From NCBI GenBank assembly GCA_001692895.1, contig KV748247.1, forward strand, positions 62,001-126,000: 64,000 nucleotides of DNA, read 5' to 3'. Below, one piece after another: positions 13,017-23,629 of the stretch. The translations under genes were made by a program, and so were the position numbers. Position 1 is the stretch's first letter, and each line of letters opens with the position of its first letter. The notes under the pieces are model-generated. The model was given only the letters and a program-made list of their open reading frames with translations, had not been told where the DNA came from and ran no database searches. Source of the DNA: Cenococcum geophilum 1.58 (taxonomy: Eukaryota > Ascomycota > Dothideomycetes > Gloniales > Gloniaceae).

Positions 13017-13034
13017 ACTACTACTACTACTACC
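13017..13034 (+). repeat. CTA microsatellite
   Basis: A short run of ACT/CTA triplets in the presumed 5' UTR of the LINE, between the TATA-like box and the mariner insertion. Confidence 0.6.
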
Positions 13035-13139
13035 AATACCAAAACTACAAAATAGGGGCTAGTTTCTTTACTACCTCTTAGCCTAATCTCCCCAGAAATC
13101 TTCTAGTAGGATTAGTAAGGGGAAAAGGGTATAAGGATA

Positions 13140-15189
13140 CGGAGGACGGCCCAGAAAGAAATTTCTCCTTCCTTTTTGGGAAAAGCGCGGTTTTAGCGCC
13201 AAGACCCCACCAAAATATACCAGATTTTGACTTCGAGCAACTCTACACCGACTTTTTAATAAAATATTTTCACTCAATCGCTTGCAACGACCTTTGTACA
13301 CCTTCTACTATTTTTTAAGCCCAAAATGCCTTACTACGGCCTTGCGACGAGGGCGCAGGCCGTGGTAATGAAGGCCCTAAATACTCCCCTAAAAGTGATC
13401 ACTCGAATTACTGGAATTAGCGGCAGACACATCGGCAACCTAGTAAAAAAGGCAGTAGAGAATGGTTGGCGTGCAGATTAGGTCCTCCTTAATAACCACC
13501 TTAAGGATAAGCCCCGCGTAGGGCGTACGAAAAGAATTACCCCTGATATAGAGCAAAAAGTTATTAACGCTGTCACATGCGATCGTTACGGGCGTGAAAA
13601 AAGCAGTAAAAAAATCGCTCGCGAAATAGGTATCTCTGCAGCATCCGTTCAAATTATACTTAAGAAGCACGGCTTCCGTAAGATAAAGCCAATAAGGAAG
13701 CCTAGATTAACTACAGCTATAAAGAACGAGCGATATAGATTTACATTAGCTCATCGCCATTAGACGCTGGAAGATTGGAAGGCTGTAATTTGGTCAGATG
13801 AGACGAGTATCGTTTTGGGCCACCGTCGAGGGGGCTATCGAGTATGGCGACGATCGAATGAGGCCTGCGTACGTAGCTGCGTACGAGAGCGGTGGAAGGG
13901 GTACTCCGAGTTTATGTTTTGGGGTTGCTTTACATACGACTTCAAAGGCCCCTGCCATATTTGGAAGCCCTAAAAAAAGAAAGAATTTAACGAATCAAAA
14001 TCTATTATTAAGATCTGGAATTAAGCTCTAGAGCTAAAGGCACACGAGGCCTAAAAGAAGAGTTAAGCCGCTAAAAGGAGCCTATACGAACTACGTTACA
14101 AGAGGCGTATAAGGGGGCCCCCTGCTAAATAGAAATTTACGGTATTATACGGAGCTTTAACTCGATTAGATGGAGGTAGAATTAACTAGTGGCGATATTT
14201 AACGAATATCTTAATACCAAAACTTCTTCCGTTTACCTAGAGCCTTATATACTTAAATCCTAATACGATTATATAGGAAGATAAGGCTACTTCTTATATC
14301 GCAAAGATTCACCAAACCTACTTTAACGCTTGCGAGATTTAGCGTCTTCTTTAGCTAGGTAATTCGCCTAATCTAAATATAATTAAGCCCTGTTGGAGCT
14401 ACCTAAAACGGATTACTACAAAAAGAGGCCCACTTACCTCCCGCGCAGCTGTAGAGAAGGCTTGGCTTGGAGCTTGGCAAGATCTTAAGTAGTAGCAAAT
14501 TCAGCAGTGGATTGAGAGGATCCCTCACCATATTAAGAAGGTTATAGAGCTTAAAGGAGGTAACGATTATAGAGAGGGAGTAAACAAAAAGCAGCGAAGC
14601 CGGAAGCAGCTCCGTAAGGAAGCTAATTATAAGCTCTCTGTAATTACTAAGGTGCTTAAAACGGGCTACGAGATATTGCGTAATTACTATAGTCTACCTA
14701 ACGCCTATCTACAATTCTTCCTTCCTGCGCAGAGCCGTGAGGAAATTGAGGAGATTACCGAGGAAGAGTAGCAGAAATCAGCTGATTTGGTTGTTCCAAA
14801 TCGACGTTAAAACACTCAAGGCTCTGGCTTAATTGCAGATCGACAGCTCTATAACCAGAGACTTCAAAGAAACGATCGTAATCAGATAATAGAACGGGCA
14901 GAGAGACAGCCAGAGAGCCAGCCAGAGAGCCAGCCAGAGAGCTAAGAACAACAGAGGTAATTAAGGCCTCGAAAACCTCAAAAGCCTGTAGAATATAAGG
15001 TGCAGTGGAATAAGGTTAACCAGGTAAACGCCAGATACTAAAATACCACGTTTTAGAAGCTATATAGACAATATACTTGTATTAAAAGCTTCAATCAAGC
15101 TAATTGAGTTAATTTTGGTGGGGTCTTGGCGCTCAAAACCGCGCTTTTCCTAAAAAGGAAGGAGAAATTTCTTTCTAGGCCGTCCTCCG
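13140..15189 (+). mobile_element. Tc1/mariner transposon
   Basis: A 2,050-bp DNA transposon. The TIRs are about 76 bp, begin CGGAGGACGGCC and differ by a few transitions and one single-base indel. TA lies just outside both ends (13,138-13,139 and 15,190-15,191), the family's hallmark. One transposase frame fills the interior. It sits in the 5' UTR of the ORF1-only LINE and so is younger than that LINE and than gypsy A1. RIP here is lighter than in the gypsy sequence around it. Confidence 0.95.
13326..15041 (+). pseudogene. Tc1/mariner transposase, DD34E type, inactivated
   Basis: One uninterrupted frame of 571 codons from the ATG at 13,326 to the TAA at 15,039-15,041. I see no frameshift, but about 18 in-frame TAG/TAA codons, most readable as former CAG/CAA or TGG codons. 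N-terminal part: helix-turn-helix DNA-binding regions (roughly residues 10-130). Catalytic part: first aspartate in WSDETS (residue 158), second in EDKAT (residue 319). The third acidic position, 34 residues later in the SPNLN...PCW block, is now lysine (residue 354, AAG for GAG), so a catalytic residue is lost as well. The C-terminal tail has a short PESQ repeat (about 14,907-14,942). The spacing between the first two aspartates is longer than in classical Tc1. It would cut and paste its own element at TA sites, and it cannot work as it stands. Confidence 0.9.
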
Positions 15190-15226
15190 TAGTAAAAACT
15201 AGGAAAACCCCCTTATAAGACACAAA

Positions 15227-16607
15227 ATGCCAAGGCCTAGTAGGCCTAAAAAGAAACCTATAGAAATAAGTGATAATGAGTCTATATCTATATTCACTTT
15301 TTCTGGCCCTTCTCCTTCTCCTAGCCTATTTGGGATAGGAGAAAAAAGAGGATATCCTTAGTCTTCTACTGAAAAAGAAAACTAAAAACCTATAAAAAAA
15401 GACAACTAAAATAAGGACTTTTACAGCTGGTATACCTAGTATATCTTTCTCTCCCCTTTCTCCAGAATAATACCTATAAAAGGCTTTAGATAGCCTAACC
15501 TAGGCCTATAAAGGGCTAAAAGAAGAAGGAGAAGAAAAAGATAAAAAGGAATAAGTTAAATAGCTAAAGGACTATACACGTAGTATCCTAGTAGGAGAAA
15601 ACCCCTTTATAAAAGGGAAAGAAAAAGAAAAGACAAAAGATGTCCTAAAAGGACTAGTTGAAGAAGTAAGAGCTCTCTATAAGGAGGTAGCCCCTACTAA
15701 AGAAACCTACGCAGAGAGACTAAAGAAGGACCTCCCTACTTCGTCCTCTCTACCCTCCTTATCACTACTATTTCCTACTCCTTCTACTTCTACTAGAAGT
15801 AAGAAAAAGCAGCTATAAGAAAGAAAGCTAGTCTTAATTACAGACCAAAAGGACCAACCTTTAGATAACTTCTCTATACGAAACAAAGTTAATTAACTAT
15901 TGACATCAAAACTGCAAGTAGAAAAACCTATTTTAGCATCTATAGCTAGAACTAAGGGAAAACAAAATATTCTCCTTATGACTACGGAAGAGTATAATGT
16001 GGATTTCCTAGTTAAATATAAGGAAATCTAGTATAACTGCTTTACCTTTTAAAGAGAACAAAAACTAGAACTATGGGTTTAAATTATAGCCCATAGGGTT
16101 CCTACCCTACCTTTTCTAGAAGGAGGCTCTAAGCTTCTAAAAGAAGAAATTGAGACCTTTAATCCTATAAGGATATAAGGACTACCTAGATGGATCTTAT
16201 CTAGTAAAAAAAGACACAATCCACAGACCAAATTTAGCTCTATAGTTTTTACTATAAAGAACGAAGAAAAAAGACAAGAAATCCTTAAGCAAAAAGAGAT
16301 ATCAACTGCAGGTACAGCTACTAAGGTAGTAAAATACCTTAAAGTCTCTCCTACTACGCAGTGTACGAGCTGCCAAAAATTTGGCCATATAGGAGACAGG
16401 TGCTCTACTAGGGCCTATAGATACTATACAGCTGCATATTTATCTAAAGACCGTTCCTGTTTTACCTGTATAATAACAGGTAGGCCTTGCCAGCATACTA
16501 CCCCTCTTTACATTAATTGTAAAGAAAAATACTTTGCTAATAGTAAAGACTGCAAGACTTTTAAAGCTGCTAAACTAGTACGCGAAGAAGATTCTATGGA
16601 AGAATAA
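15227..16607 (+). pseudogene. LINE ORF1 (gag-like, zinc knuckles)
   Basis: ORF1 of a Tad-like LINE, about 460 codons, ATG at 15,227 and TAA at 16,605-16,607. The N-terminus is rich in Pro, Ser and Lys and is followed by a charged Lys/Glu stretch. A conserved central domain spans about 15,840-16,340. The C-terminal end carries a CCHC knuckle (C-x2-C-x4-H-x4-C at about 16,362-16,403), then further Cys/His clusters to about 16,555. The ATG frame and the main frame differ by one register. The switch lies near a run of seven A (15,394-15,400), which could be a decayed indel or sequencing slippage. Several in-frame TAG/TAA codons fit RIP. Such proteins bind the element RNA. It is the only protein-coding part of this LINE copy. 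Confidence 0.8.
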
Positions 16608-17309
16608 AACAGATAGGATTCTAAAAGGGGGTAACTCCTACTAGGCTCTTAAAACGATATTAGAGAGCAAAAGGACAGGGATAGGGGTTAGGATTTCTTA
16701 TAGTTTTTCTTACCATTTTCTTATTCCCTAGTAGTTGTAATATCTTAGTATTTTACTAGGAAACTATAAACTCCTAATTTAGGGGTTTATAAACTACTAG
16801 GATATAGCTACTAGTATATATTAAACTGCCTAGAAAGGATTTATGTATATAGAACTATAGCGCCATAGCCTAAGGCTGCATGCGTAGTATTATACGTAGT
16901 ATAATATAATAGATATAAAATTTTTTTTAAAAAAAAAAGAACAATCCTATATAAGCGACTTAATCTATAGGCGTTCCTAGTTTAACTCCTTTCTAAGTAA
17001 CCTTAAAGTGTATTTATATAAGGAATCCCTTAAGCTTTAACTTCTTCCCTAAGAATCGCTTAATTAAGGGTAACTTAACCTTAGCTACTCTAATACTATT
17101 AATCCTTTCTTTAAGTATTCTATTATTATCTATTAATCAATTAACCATTTCTTATAGCTATCTAACGGTAACTAGCTAAGAGTTAGTGTTTACTATACTG
17201 GTGTCGTTACTTAATCCTAATATAGTCGCTGCCGTCGACGCTATTATAGCTGCTACTTTTAGTGGTATATTATTTGACTTTATTAATACTGTAACCTTAG
17301 TAGTAAATA

Positions 17310-17539
17310 TATAACAAAGCTTTATAGCAGGAACTACGGTAGACTTATTAATAGGCTAGGTATATAGTAAATAAGAAGTTAATAATATAATAATAACTAG
17401 TAGAGTAGTTACCTAATAGATTAACTCTAATTATATTCTAAGATTTATTATAAAAAAGAGAAACTATCTATAGAGACCGTATGTCTTTAAATATATAACT
17501 CCTCCCTATAGTAAAGGGTTTAGTATATTAGTATATTAG
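17310..17539 (-). repeat. 5' LTR of gypsy A1, left half
   Basis: The inner half of the split LTR. It matches the 3' LTR at 3,444-3,680 and borders gag (leader at about 17,250-17,309). It ends in ATTAG (17,535-17,539), the target duplication of the copia element inserted here. Confidence 0.8.
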
Positions 17540-20500
17540 TGTTGGAAATAGGGCAAATTGCCGCCATGCGAGGCAAATTGCCGTCACGTAGGGCAAGTTG
17601 CCGTCACGTGTCGCCGCGGCGCTAGCGTGGCGAGGAGCCTTAAGCTCTTCGCCCTTCCTAATAGAAGAATTATTTATAGAATAATCATTATACTATCTAC
17701 GAACCGTAGCTACGTAATATCCCCCTTATATAACTAACACTAATTAGTAGTTAACTTTACAGTTATGCTATAGAATAGCTAGGTATTTACTAAGAAGAGA
17801 TGAGCCACTATACCAGTGCTACTCGCGCTAAGGGAAGCTGTCTTTTAAGCTTAGAACTGGTCCTAAATCTTAAATAGAACTCTTCTATAAATCTAAGGAT
17901 CTAAAGGCTAGAACTGGTCCTAAGCCTTCCCCAGATTATAGATTCTTGCGTCTATTACGTAGAATAATACGCTTTATAAGTCTTCGCAATTTAAGGCTAA
18001 AACTAGTCCTAAGCCCTATAATCACAAATATATATCACAAATGCGTACTAAAAACGATAATCCCTATACTACTAATATTCCCTTCCTCCGAAGACATAAC
18101 TATAGCCACTCTAAACAACTAGAGAGACTCCTTATTACTAGGGGTAGCTATATACGCGAAACTTATTAATAAAGATTGGGACGTATTTACCTTTAATATA
18201 ATAACCTATACCGCAAAATAAGTTAACGGCTTTCTCCTACACCATATTCTATTCTACTAAGATAGCTACTACGCCGATTTATAGTTATGGGAATACTTTA
18301 GGGAGGATTTTATAGGATGGACCGCCGACACCTAGGCACTTAGCAATATTAATATTATTTAGGATTTTTGAGACTCCCTCTAAAGGAATGGGGTGTATAT
18401 TACTGAGGACGGTAACCTAATTACTAGTAATATTTACGCCGTTCTAACTAGTATAGAAGAACTAGTATAAACGGAAGCTAAGATTATACGTTAACTATAG
18501 AAACCTAAAACTAACCTATATTCTTTAGAAGGCAACTTTAATTTAGAATAAAACCCCTAGAACGCTACTCTCCCACCTAAAGGTACTTTCCTACCTAGAG
18601 GTGCTCTTCCTCTACCTCTACTACCTTTAACTCCTCTATCCTAGCTAACTAATAAGCCTCTATCTTAAGAAGTTACAAATCTAATAAAGGTATATTTAGA
18701 CGAAGAGAAGAAGTTTAGAGGAAAATTGTATAATATGCTTGGAGTAAAACTATAGGTCTTTTATAACTGCTGTAATAAGGTTGGAATTTAATACCACTAG
18801 TTCCATTATGCTTTCTCTATTATATTAAAGGGATAGGCGGTAACGTTCTATTACGACCATATTATAGGTAAAAACTATAGCTTTAATATAATACTTTAGC
18901 TTACTAAAGCCCACTTTAAAACTAACGAGAACCGCTAACTCTATATATTTAAATAGCGGGAGACTATATTCTAGAGAGTTATTGCTTTTAACCTAATAAC
19001 GACTTATCTAGAGTATCTTTAACTACTCTTTAATAAACTCTAGAAAATCTAATATAGTTTTACTAAAACCTACTAAAATAAGAACAGTCTAAGGGACTAG
19101 GTTATTTTAGCATGCTATAGCGTTCCTAAGTATAACTTGGCGCTATATAAACCTATAGATATATTTAAAGGAGTATATACTAAACTACGCTCTACTATAG
19201 GCACTGTAATACGAATATAAAAACCCCAATAATTCTATACTAAAAACCCTATTTAAACCGGGATTCTAAACTAATATAATTATAACTAGACTAATTAAAT
19301 ATATAGTGGCCGGAGTAGGGGATATAGTAGAGGGTATAATTAACGTTAACTACAAAGCAATTATAGAGGTCTTTGTGGAGGTTTATTTTGGAACAACCGT
19401 TAGAAGAAGTGCTATATTTATAAGAAGCTAAATTACTAGTTAAATAGATACTCATTTGACGAGCGAAAGAAGGTATATAATAAGTTCCGACAGAGTATAA
19501 GAAACGTTAGAAATTATAAGGTTATTATAGCCTACTTTTAAAGCTTTTTAGTTTAATATAAAGGTATAGAAGACCTTAAGGATAAGGTTAATAAGGCTGA
19601 ACAGCTCCTTATAGATATAGATATTAAGGACTACTCTCCTAACTAATACTTTACTAAGTATGGTAAGGTAAATGGTACATAAATTGTTGCTATCCTTAAT
19701 AACTAATTTACGTTCCATTCTATTATAAAGTTAGATATCTTTAATAAGCCAAAAGAAAGTTCCGCGTTCTTCTTTAATAACAGATACTTAGCGAACGTCT
19801 TCTATAGTATTATGCTAGATACTGGAGCCGTAGGAGTATCTATAGTAGGAGAACCTTAAGTTTGAGCTCTTTAGCAGCTTAATAGCTCTATTTAAATCGA
19901 CTAATTAATAGCAGGCTAATATATAATTTGCTTCGGTAAGGGTACTATAATCTCTCTCGGCACAATTAAGGTCTAAACCCCATTAGGATATATTACCTTT
20001 TACGTTATTCCCGCGAACACCCCGTTCCTATTCTATATCTAAGATATAAATAAATTAGGCGTTAAGCTTGATAACCTTAAGAATATACTTATTTAGGGAG
20101 ATAATTGGGTGCCCGTTATACGTAAGTGGGGTTACCCTTAGTTACTCCTCTAATAACTAGAAAGGAGCGTTGCTTAGAGTTACTTAACTAAGTTAGAGCT
20201 ACGTTAACTATACTATTGTTTTGGCCACCTATCTATTTACTAACTGCTTAGGGTTCTTTAACGAGTAGGTTATAAAGTTAAGGTTAAGGTAATTAAGTAT
20301 TTTATAAAGTACTACTATTACTGCTAAATGAACCAGAAGTCCCCTAGCCGATTTAAGTTCACCCTTAAAAATAACTACGACTTTAACTTCTATATTATTA
20401 TTAATATTATATATCTTAACAGTAAGCCAGTTTTCTAAGCTGTTAACTTATTAACCTTTTTCTAAGCCGTACGTTTCTTAAGGGATATGTTAGCTAGAAA

Positions 20501-23435
20501 CGTATAGGATACCCTTTAGTTATACTAGATTAATGTTTACCTAGGACCCCCTAATTAAATTATTTATAACGTAGGAAAGAACTTCTTATCTACGGAGTTT
20601 TGATAATAGGTAAAAGTAATAGTAATTAAGGTTAAGGAAGTCCCTGTTAAGGTATATAATAGTATTAAAAAAGTAGAGCGATACTATACACCATTACGCT
20701 AAGCATATAAGATTATTTCTTTAGAACTAGAGGACGCTAGCGAAGAAATTATCTTATAGATGGCTGTTAAGGCCATTAACGATTCCGCTGGCCTAAATGG
20801 GCTCATACCTACGTTGCTAGTCTTTAGCGCCTACCCTTAAATAACTAACAATTCTCTACTATTTCCCTCTATTGTGTAATAAGCTAAGGCTATTCGTAAA
20901 GTAATAAAGGAGGTACGACGTCTATATGTTACGCGCTAAGTTAATAACGTACTAGGAATAAGAAATGGCCTAAATACCTTAACTACGCTTAATCTGCTAC
21001 TTTAATCTAAAGTATAGGTATGGCGTAAAAAGGGAGGATGGTTAGGCCTATATAAACTTATTATAATTAATAGTTAAACTTGCACTTTTTAGATGCCCTA
21101 TAAACCTACTTAATTCCGTTTAACCGTTATTAGGCCCTACTATAAAGATAATAGTTCCGAGCCTTTGTAGGATGCCCTAGAAGATGCCCTAGAAGATGCC
21201 CTAGAAGATGCCCTAGAGGAGAACCACGATTAACGTGCCCTAAAAGGCAACTGTGATCCTGATATAATTGTAGTAGACGTGCCGCAACTATAACGCGGTA
21301 GAGGTCGCCCAAAGGGATCACAAAATCGCTAACATTTTATTAATTTTAAAGAGCAATTTGTTGCTGCTATAAAGAGTAAAGTTAAGTTGTTAATGGCCTT
21401 TATAACAGCTAAAGAGAAGGCTAACTTTAAGCTCGTAAAATAGCTCTAAAAGGAAGGTCGTATTATAACTTTAGGAGCTCCTTTCTAAGTATCTAATAAG
21501 CAGGAAATCGACAGTCTTATTATAAAAGGAGTCTTTAAATTCGAGAAGTATAACCCTACTAAGTTCGATAGAATTTGCATCTTTAAGTTAAGAATAGTTA
21601 ATAAGATTAAGGGTAAGGCTACTAACGCCCTATTTAAGAAATTAAGGCTTGTTATCTAAGGCTACAACAATAACAGTAAGGAGACGATCCTTACGTAATT
21701 CCCTACAATTTAACGAGTTAGTTAGCGAGTTACTATTACACTAGCTCCCTCCTTAATAAAGAACGGAATAGTAGTTTATTTATAAGATATTACTTAGGCC
21801 TATACCTAATTAGAGACGCGCCTTTAGTGCTTAATACTAGCATATCTTCTGGAGTAAATTCGCCACTAATATCCCAAAGATACGATTATGGTTATACTTA
21901 AGCCACTATATAGAATTGCAGAGGTAGGAACTTATTAGTAGGCTACCTATAGTAAGCACCATAAAGAGAAGCTTCTAATAACTACCTCTATATTTAATCC
22001 CTACTTCCTTATTATAACTATAGGAACTCTATTTAGAATTATCGGCATATAAACTAACAATACAATTATCTTAGGAGATAATTAATTCTTAGCTCTTAAG
22101 AAAGATAAGCTAGTAAAGGCAAATCTTATAGTAAAGCTAAAGGAAAGACTTAATATAATAATACTATTGCTCTTTAACAGATATATCCTTTCCCTAAATA
22201 AGGACTCCATTACTTTACGCCAAAAGGGTTAAAGTAAGAAGATTAATGTTATTAACGTTAATTCCCTAAAGCAAGGATATATGGAGTAACGCGCTTATAG
22301 AGCTTATATTGCTTCTATCTGTTAGCCTAAGGCTTTCTTTAATCTCTCTATTGCCGCTTAACACCAGGAACCAACTAAGGAGGATATCCTTGCCCTAAAT
22401 AAGCGCCTTTTTTAGCAAATAACCTATCTCGATTGGGGACTACTCTATATATCTATTAATCTTTCCACTACTAAGCTCTTTGTATTTATTAATGGGTCGT
22501 TTATAAATAATAAAGATTTTAGCTTCTAGCTAGGATATAAGATTATTATTGCGAATAAATCTACTGGAGAGAATAACTTTATAATCTACGGTAATTTTAT
22601 CTATTAGAGCTTAACCAAAAGTAAGCGCGTTACTTAAAGCGTTCTAGCGTTAGAGATATATAGAATGGTTAGCGAAGTTAACATAGTAATTATAATTAGA
22701 ACTACCCTTAAGATAATTATAGATCGGCTTAAACTTCCCGCTATTCCTATAATTATATATACTGACTTATATTCCCTCTATAAGTGTTTAGTTAAGCTTA
22801 GTACTATAAAGGAAAAGCGTCTTATAATTAATATTATGGCCCTTTAGCAATCCTATAAGCGTTAAAAACTCTTTAAGATTTAATGGATTAATGGCTAAGA
22901 TAACCTAGTAGATGTAATAATAAAGGTAAACCTAAATAAGGCACTAGAGACGTTTGTTAACATAAATACTCTACGTGTACGAGTTAAAGGTTAGGTTAAA
23001 AGGGAGTAGAAGGATTCTGTAGACCCTAATTCTAAACAGCTAATTAGGATTTTTCATCCCCAAGATGGAAAATCGCTATTGGCTCGCTTATAACTAGCGC
23101 CTTAGCGGCCCACTCGTCTTCGCGTTAACCCCTAATGCCCTTCTTTTTCTTTTTCCTTCCCTTAGCTTTATACCTTTATATAGTAGCAATCTATAAGTGT
23201 CTATAGATGGCAACTATAAAAAGAAGAATTGCTGGTGTTGGGAATAGGGCAAATTGCCGCTATGTAAGGCAAATTGCCGTCATATAGGGCAAGTTGCCGT
23301 TACGTGTTACCGCGGCGTTAGCGTGGCGAGGAGCCTTAAGCTCTTCGCCCTTCCTGATAGAAGAATTATTTATAGAACAATCATTATACTATCTACGAAC
23401 CGTAGCTACGTAATATCCCCCTTGTGTAACCAACA
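17540..23435 (+). mobile_element. Ty1/copia retrotransposon, copy C1 (whole outline)
   Basis: A copia fossil with two 200-bp LTRs (17,540-17,739 and 23,236-23,435), ends TGTTGG...TAACA/CCAACA, and a perfect ATTAG target duplication (17,535-17,539 and 23,436-23,440). The LTR contains three short direct repeats built on GGCAAATTGCCGTCAC. In order along the plus strand: gag (about 18,030-19,300), a DTGA-type aspartic protease (about 19,810-19,850), integrase (about 20,200-20,750), reverse transcriptase (about 21,520-22,200) and RNase H (about 22,440-23,000). Integrase before reverse transcriptase is the copia order. It is broken by dozens of changes. It lies in the 5' LTR of gypsy A1 and is therefore younger than A1. 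Confidence 0.9.
23048..23074. repeat. Foldback hairpin FB1 in copia C1
   Basis: An inverted repeat with an 11-bp stem around a five-base loop, between RNase H and the 3' LTR of C1. The same hairpin with its flanking GCTATTGGCT recurs in copia C2 (35,317-35,343) and near gypsy D2 (59,371-59,397). Confidence 0.7.
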
Positions 23436-23440
23436 ATTAG

Positions 23441-23629
23441 TACGTGGGTACGTTATATTCCTATATTCCTATATTCCTATATTCCAAACTTATAACGTAA
23501 CTAGCTATATAACTTAGCTACCCCTTATCCTATAGCTCGATTAGTTCTAGCGCCTTATATACTATCTTAACTAACCCGTTTATATCTATTCTTAGTAGTC
23601 GCACTACTGCTAATATAAGGTCCGTAATA
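23441..23629 (-). repeat. 5' LTR of gypsy A1, right half
   Basis: The outer half of the split LTR, starting TATTACGGACC on the minus strand at 23,629. It matches 3,680-3,863. Together with 17,310-17,539 it rebuilds the LTR length seen at 3,444-3,863. ATAGC follows immediately as the target duplication of A1. Confidence 0.85.

Larger units (their letters stand above)
10734..16936 (+). mobile_element. ORF1-only Tad-like LINE with long repeat leader
   Basis: A non-LTR retrotransposon inserted in the gag of gypsy A1. The 12-bp duplication AAGAACAATCCT flanks it at 10,722-10,733 and 16,937-16,948, and it ends in an A run (16,929-16,938). In order it holds a leader (10,734-11,030), a GC-richer tandem-repeat block (11,030-12,835), a CCAAT/TATA promoter-like stretch (12,881-12,968), a short 5' UTR with a CTA run, ORF1 (15,227-16,607) and about 310 bp of 3' UTR. 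A Tc1/mariner element interrupts the 5' UTR. No reverse transcriptase or endonuclease ORF is present between ORF1 and the tail, so the copy must have been moved by another LINE. The 12-bp duplication shows both ends are original rather than later truncations. Confidence 0.85.
3444..23629 (-). mobile_element. Ty3/gypsy chromovirus, copy A1 (whole outline, nested)
   Basis: A complete-outline gypsy fossil on the minus strand, about 7.8 kb once its guests are subtracted. The 3' LTR is 3,444-3,863 and is preceded by a purine-rich tract. The 5' LTR is 17,310-17,539 plus 23,441-23,629, split by a copia element. The target duplication is a perfect ATAGC (3,439-3,443 and 23,630-23,634). In coding order it has gag (about 17,250-16,949, resuming at 10,721 and running to about 9,900), a repeat-rich linker (about 9,540-9,200), reverse transcriptase (about 7,510-6,870), RNase H, integrase (interrupted by a MITE) and a chromodomain (about 4,740-4,570). 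Chromodomain integrases are known to guide insertion to heterochromatin. It carries dozens of disabling changes, mostly C to T type, and is not intact. Same family as A3 and A4. Confidence 0.9.

Noticed and set aside
13440-13670. Minus-strand 76-codon frame
   Set aside because: A shadow on the opposite strand of the mariner transposase N-terminus.
22665-22847. A 60-codon open frame on the plus strand
   Set aside because: It is a surviving open part of the RNase H region of copia C1, not a separate gene.
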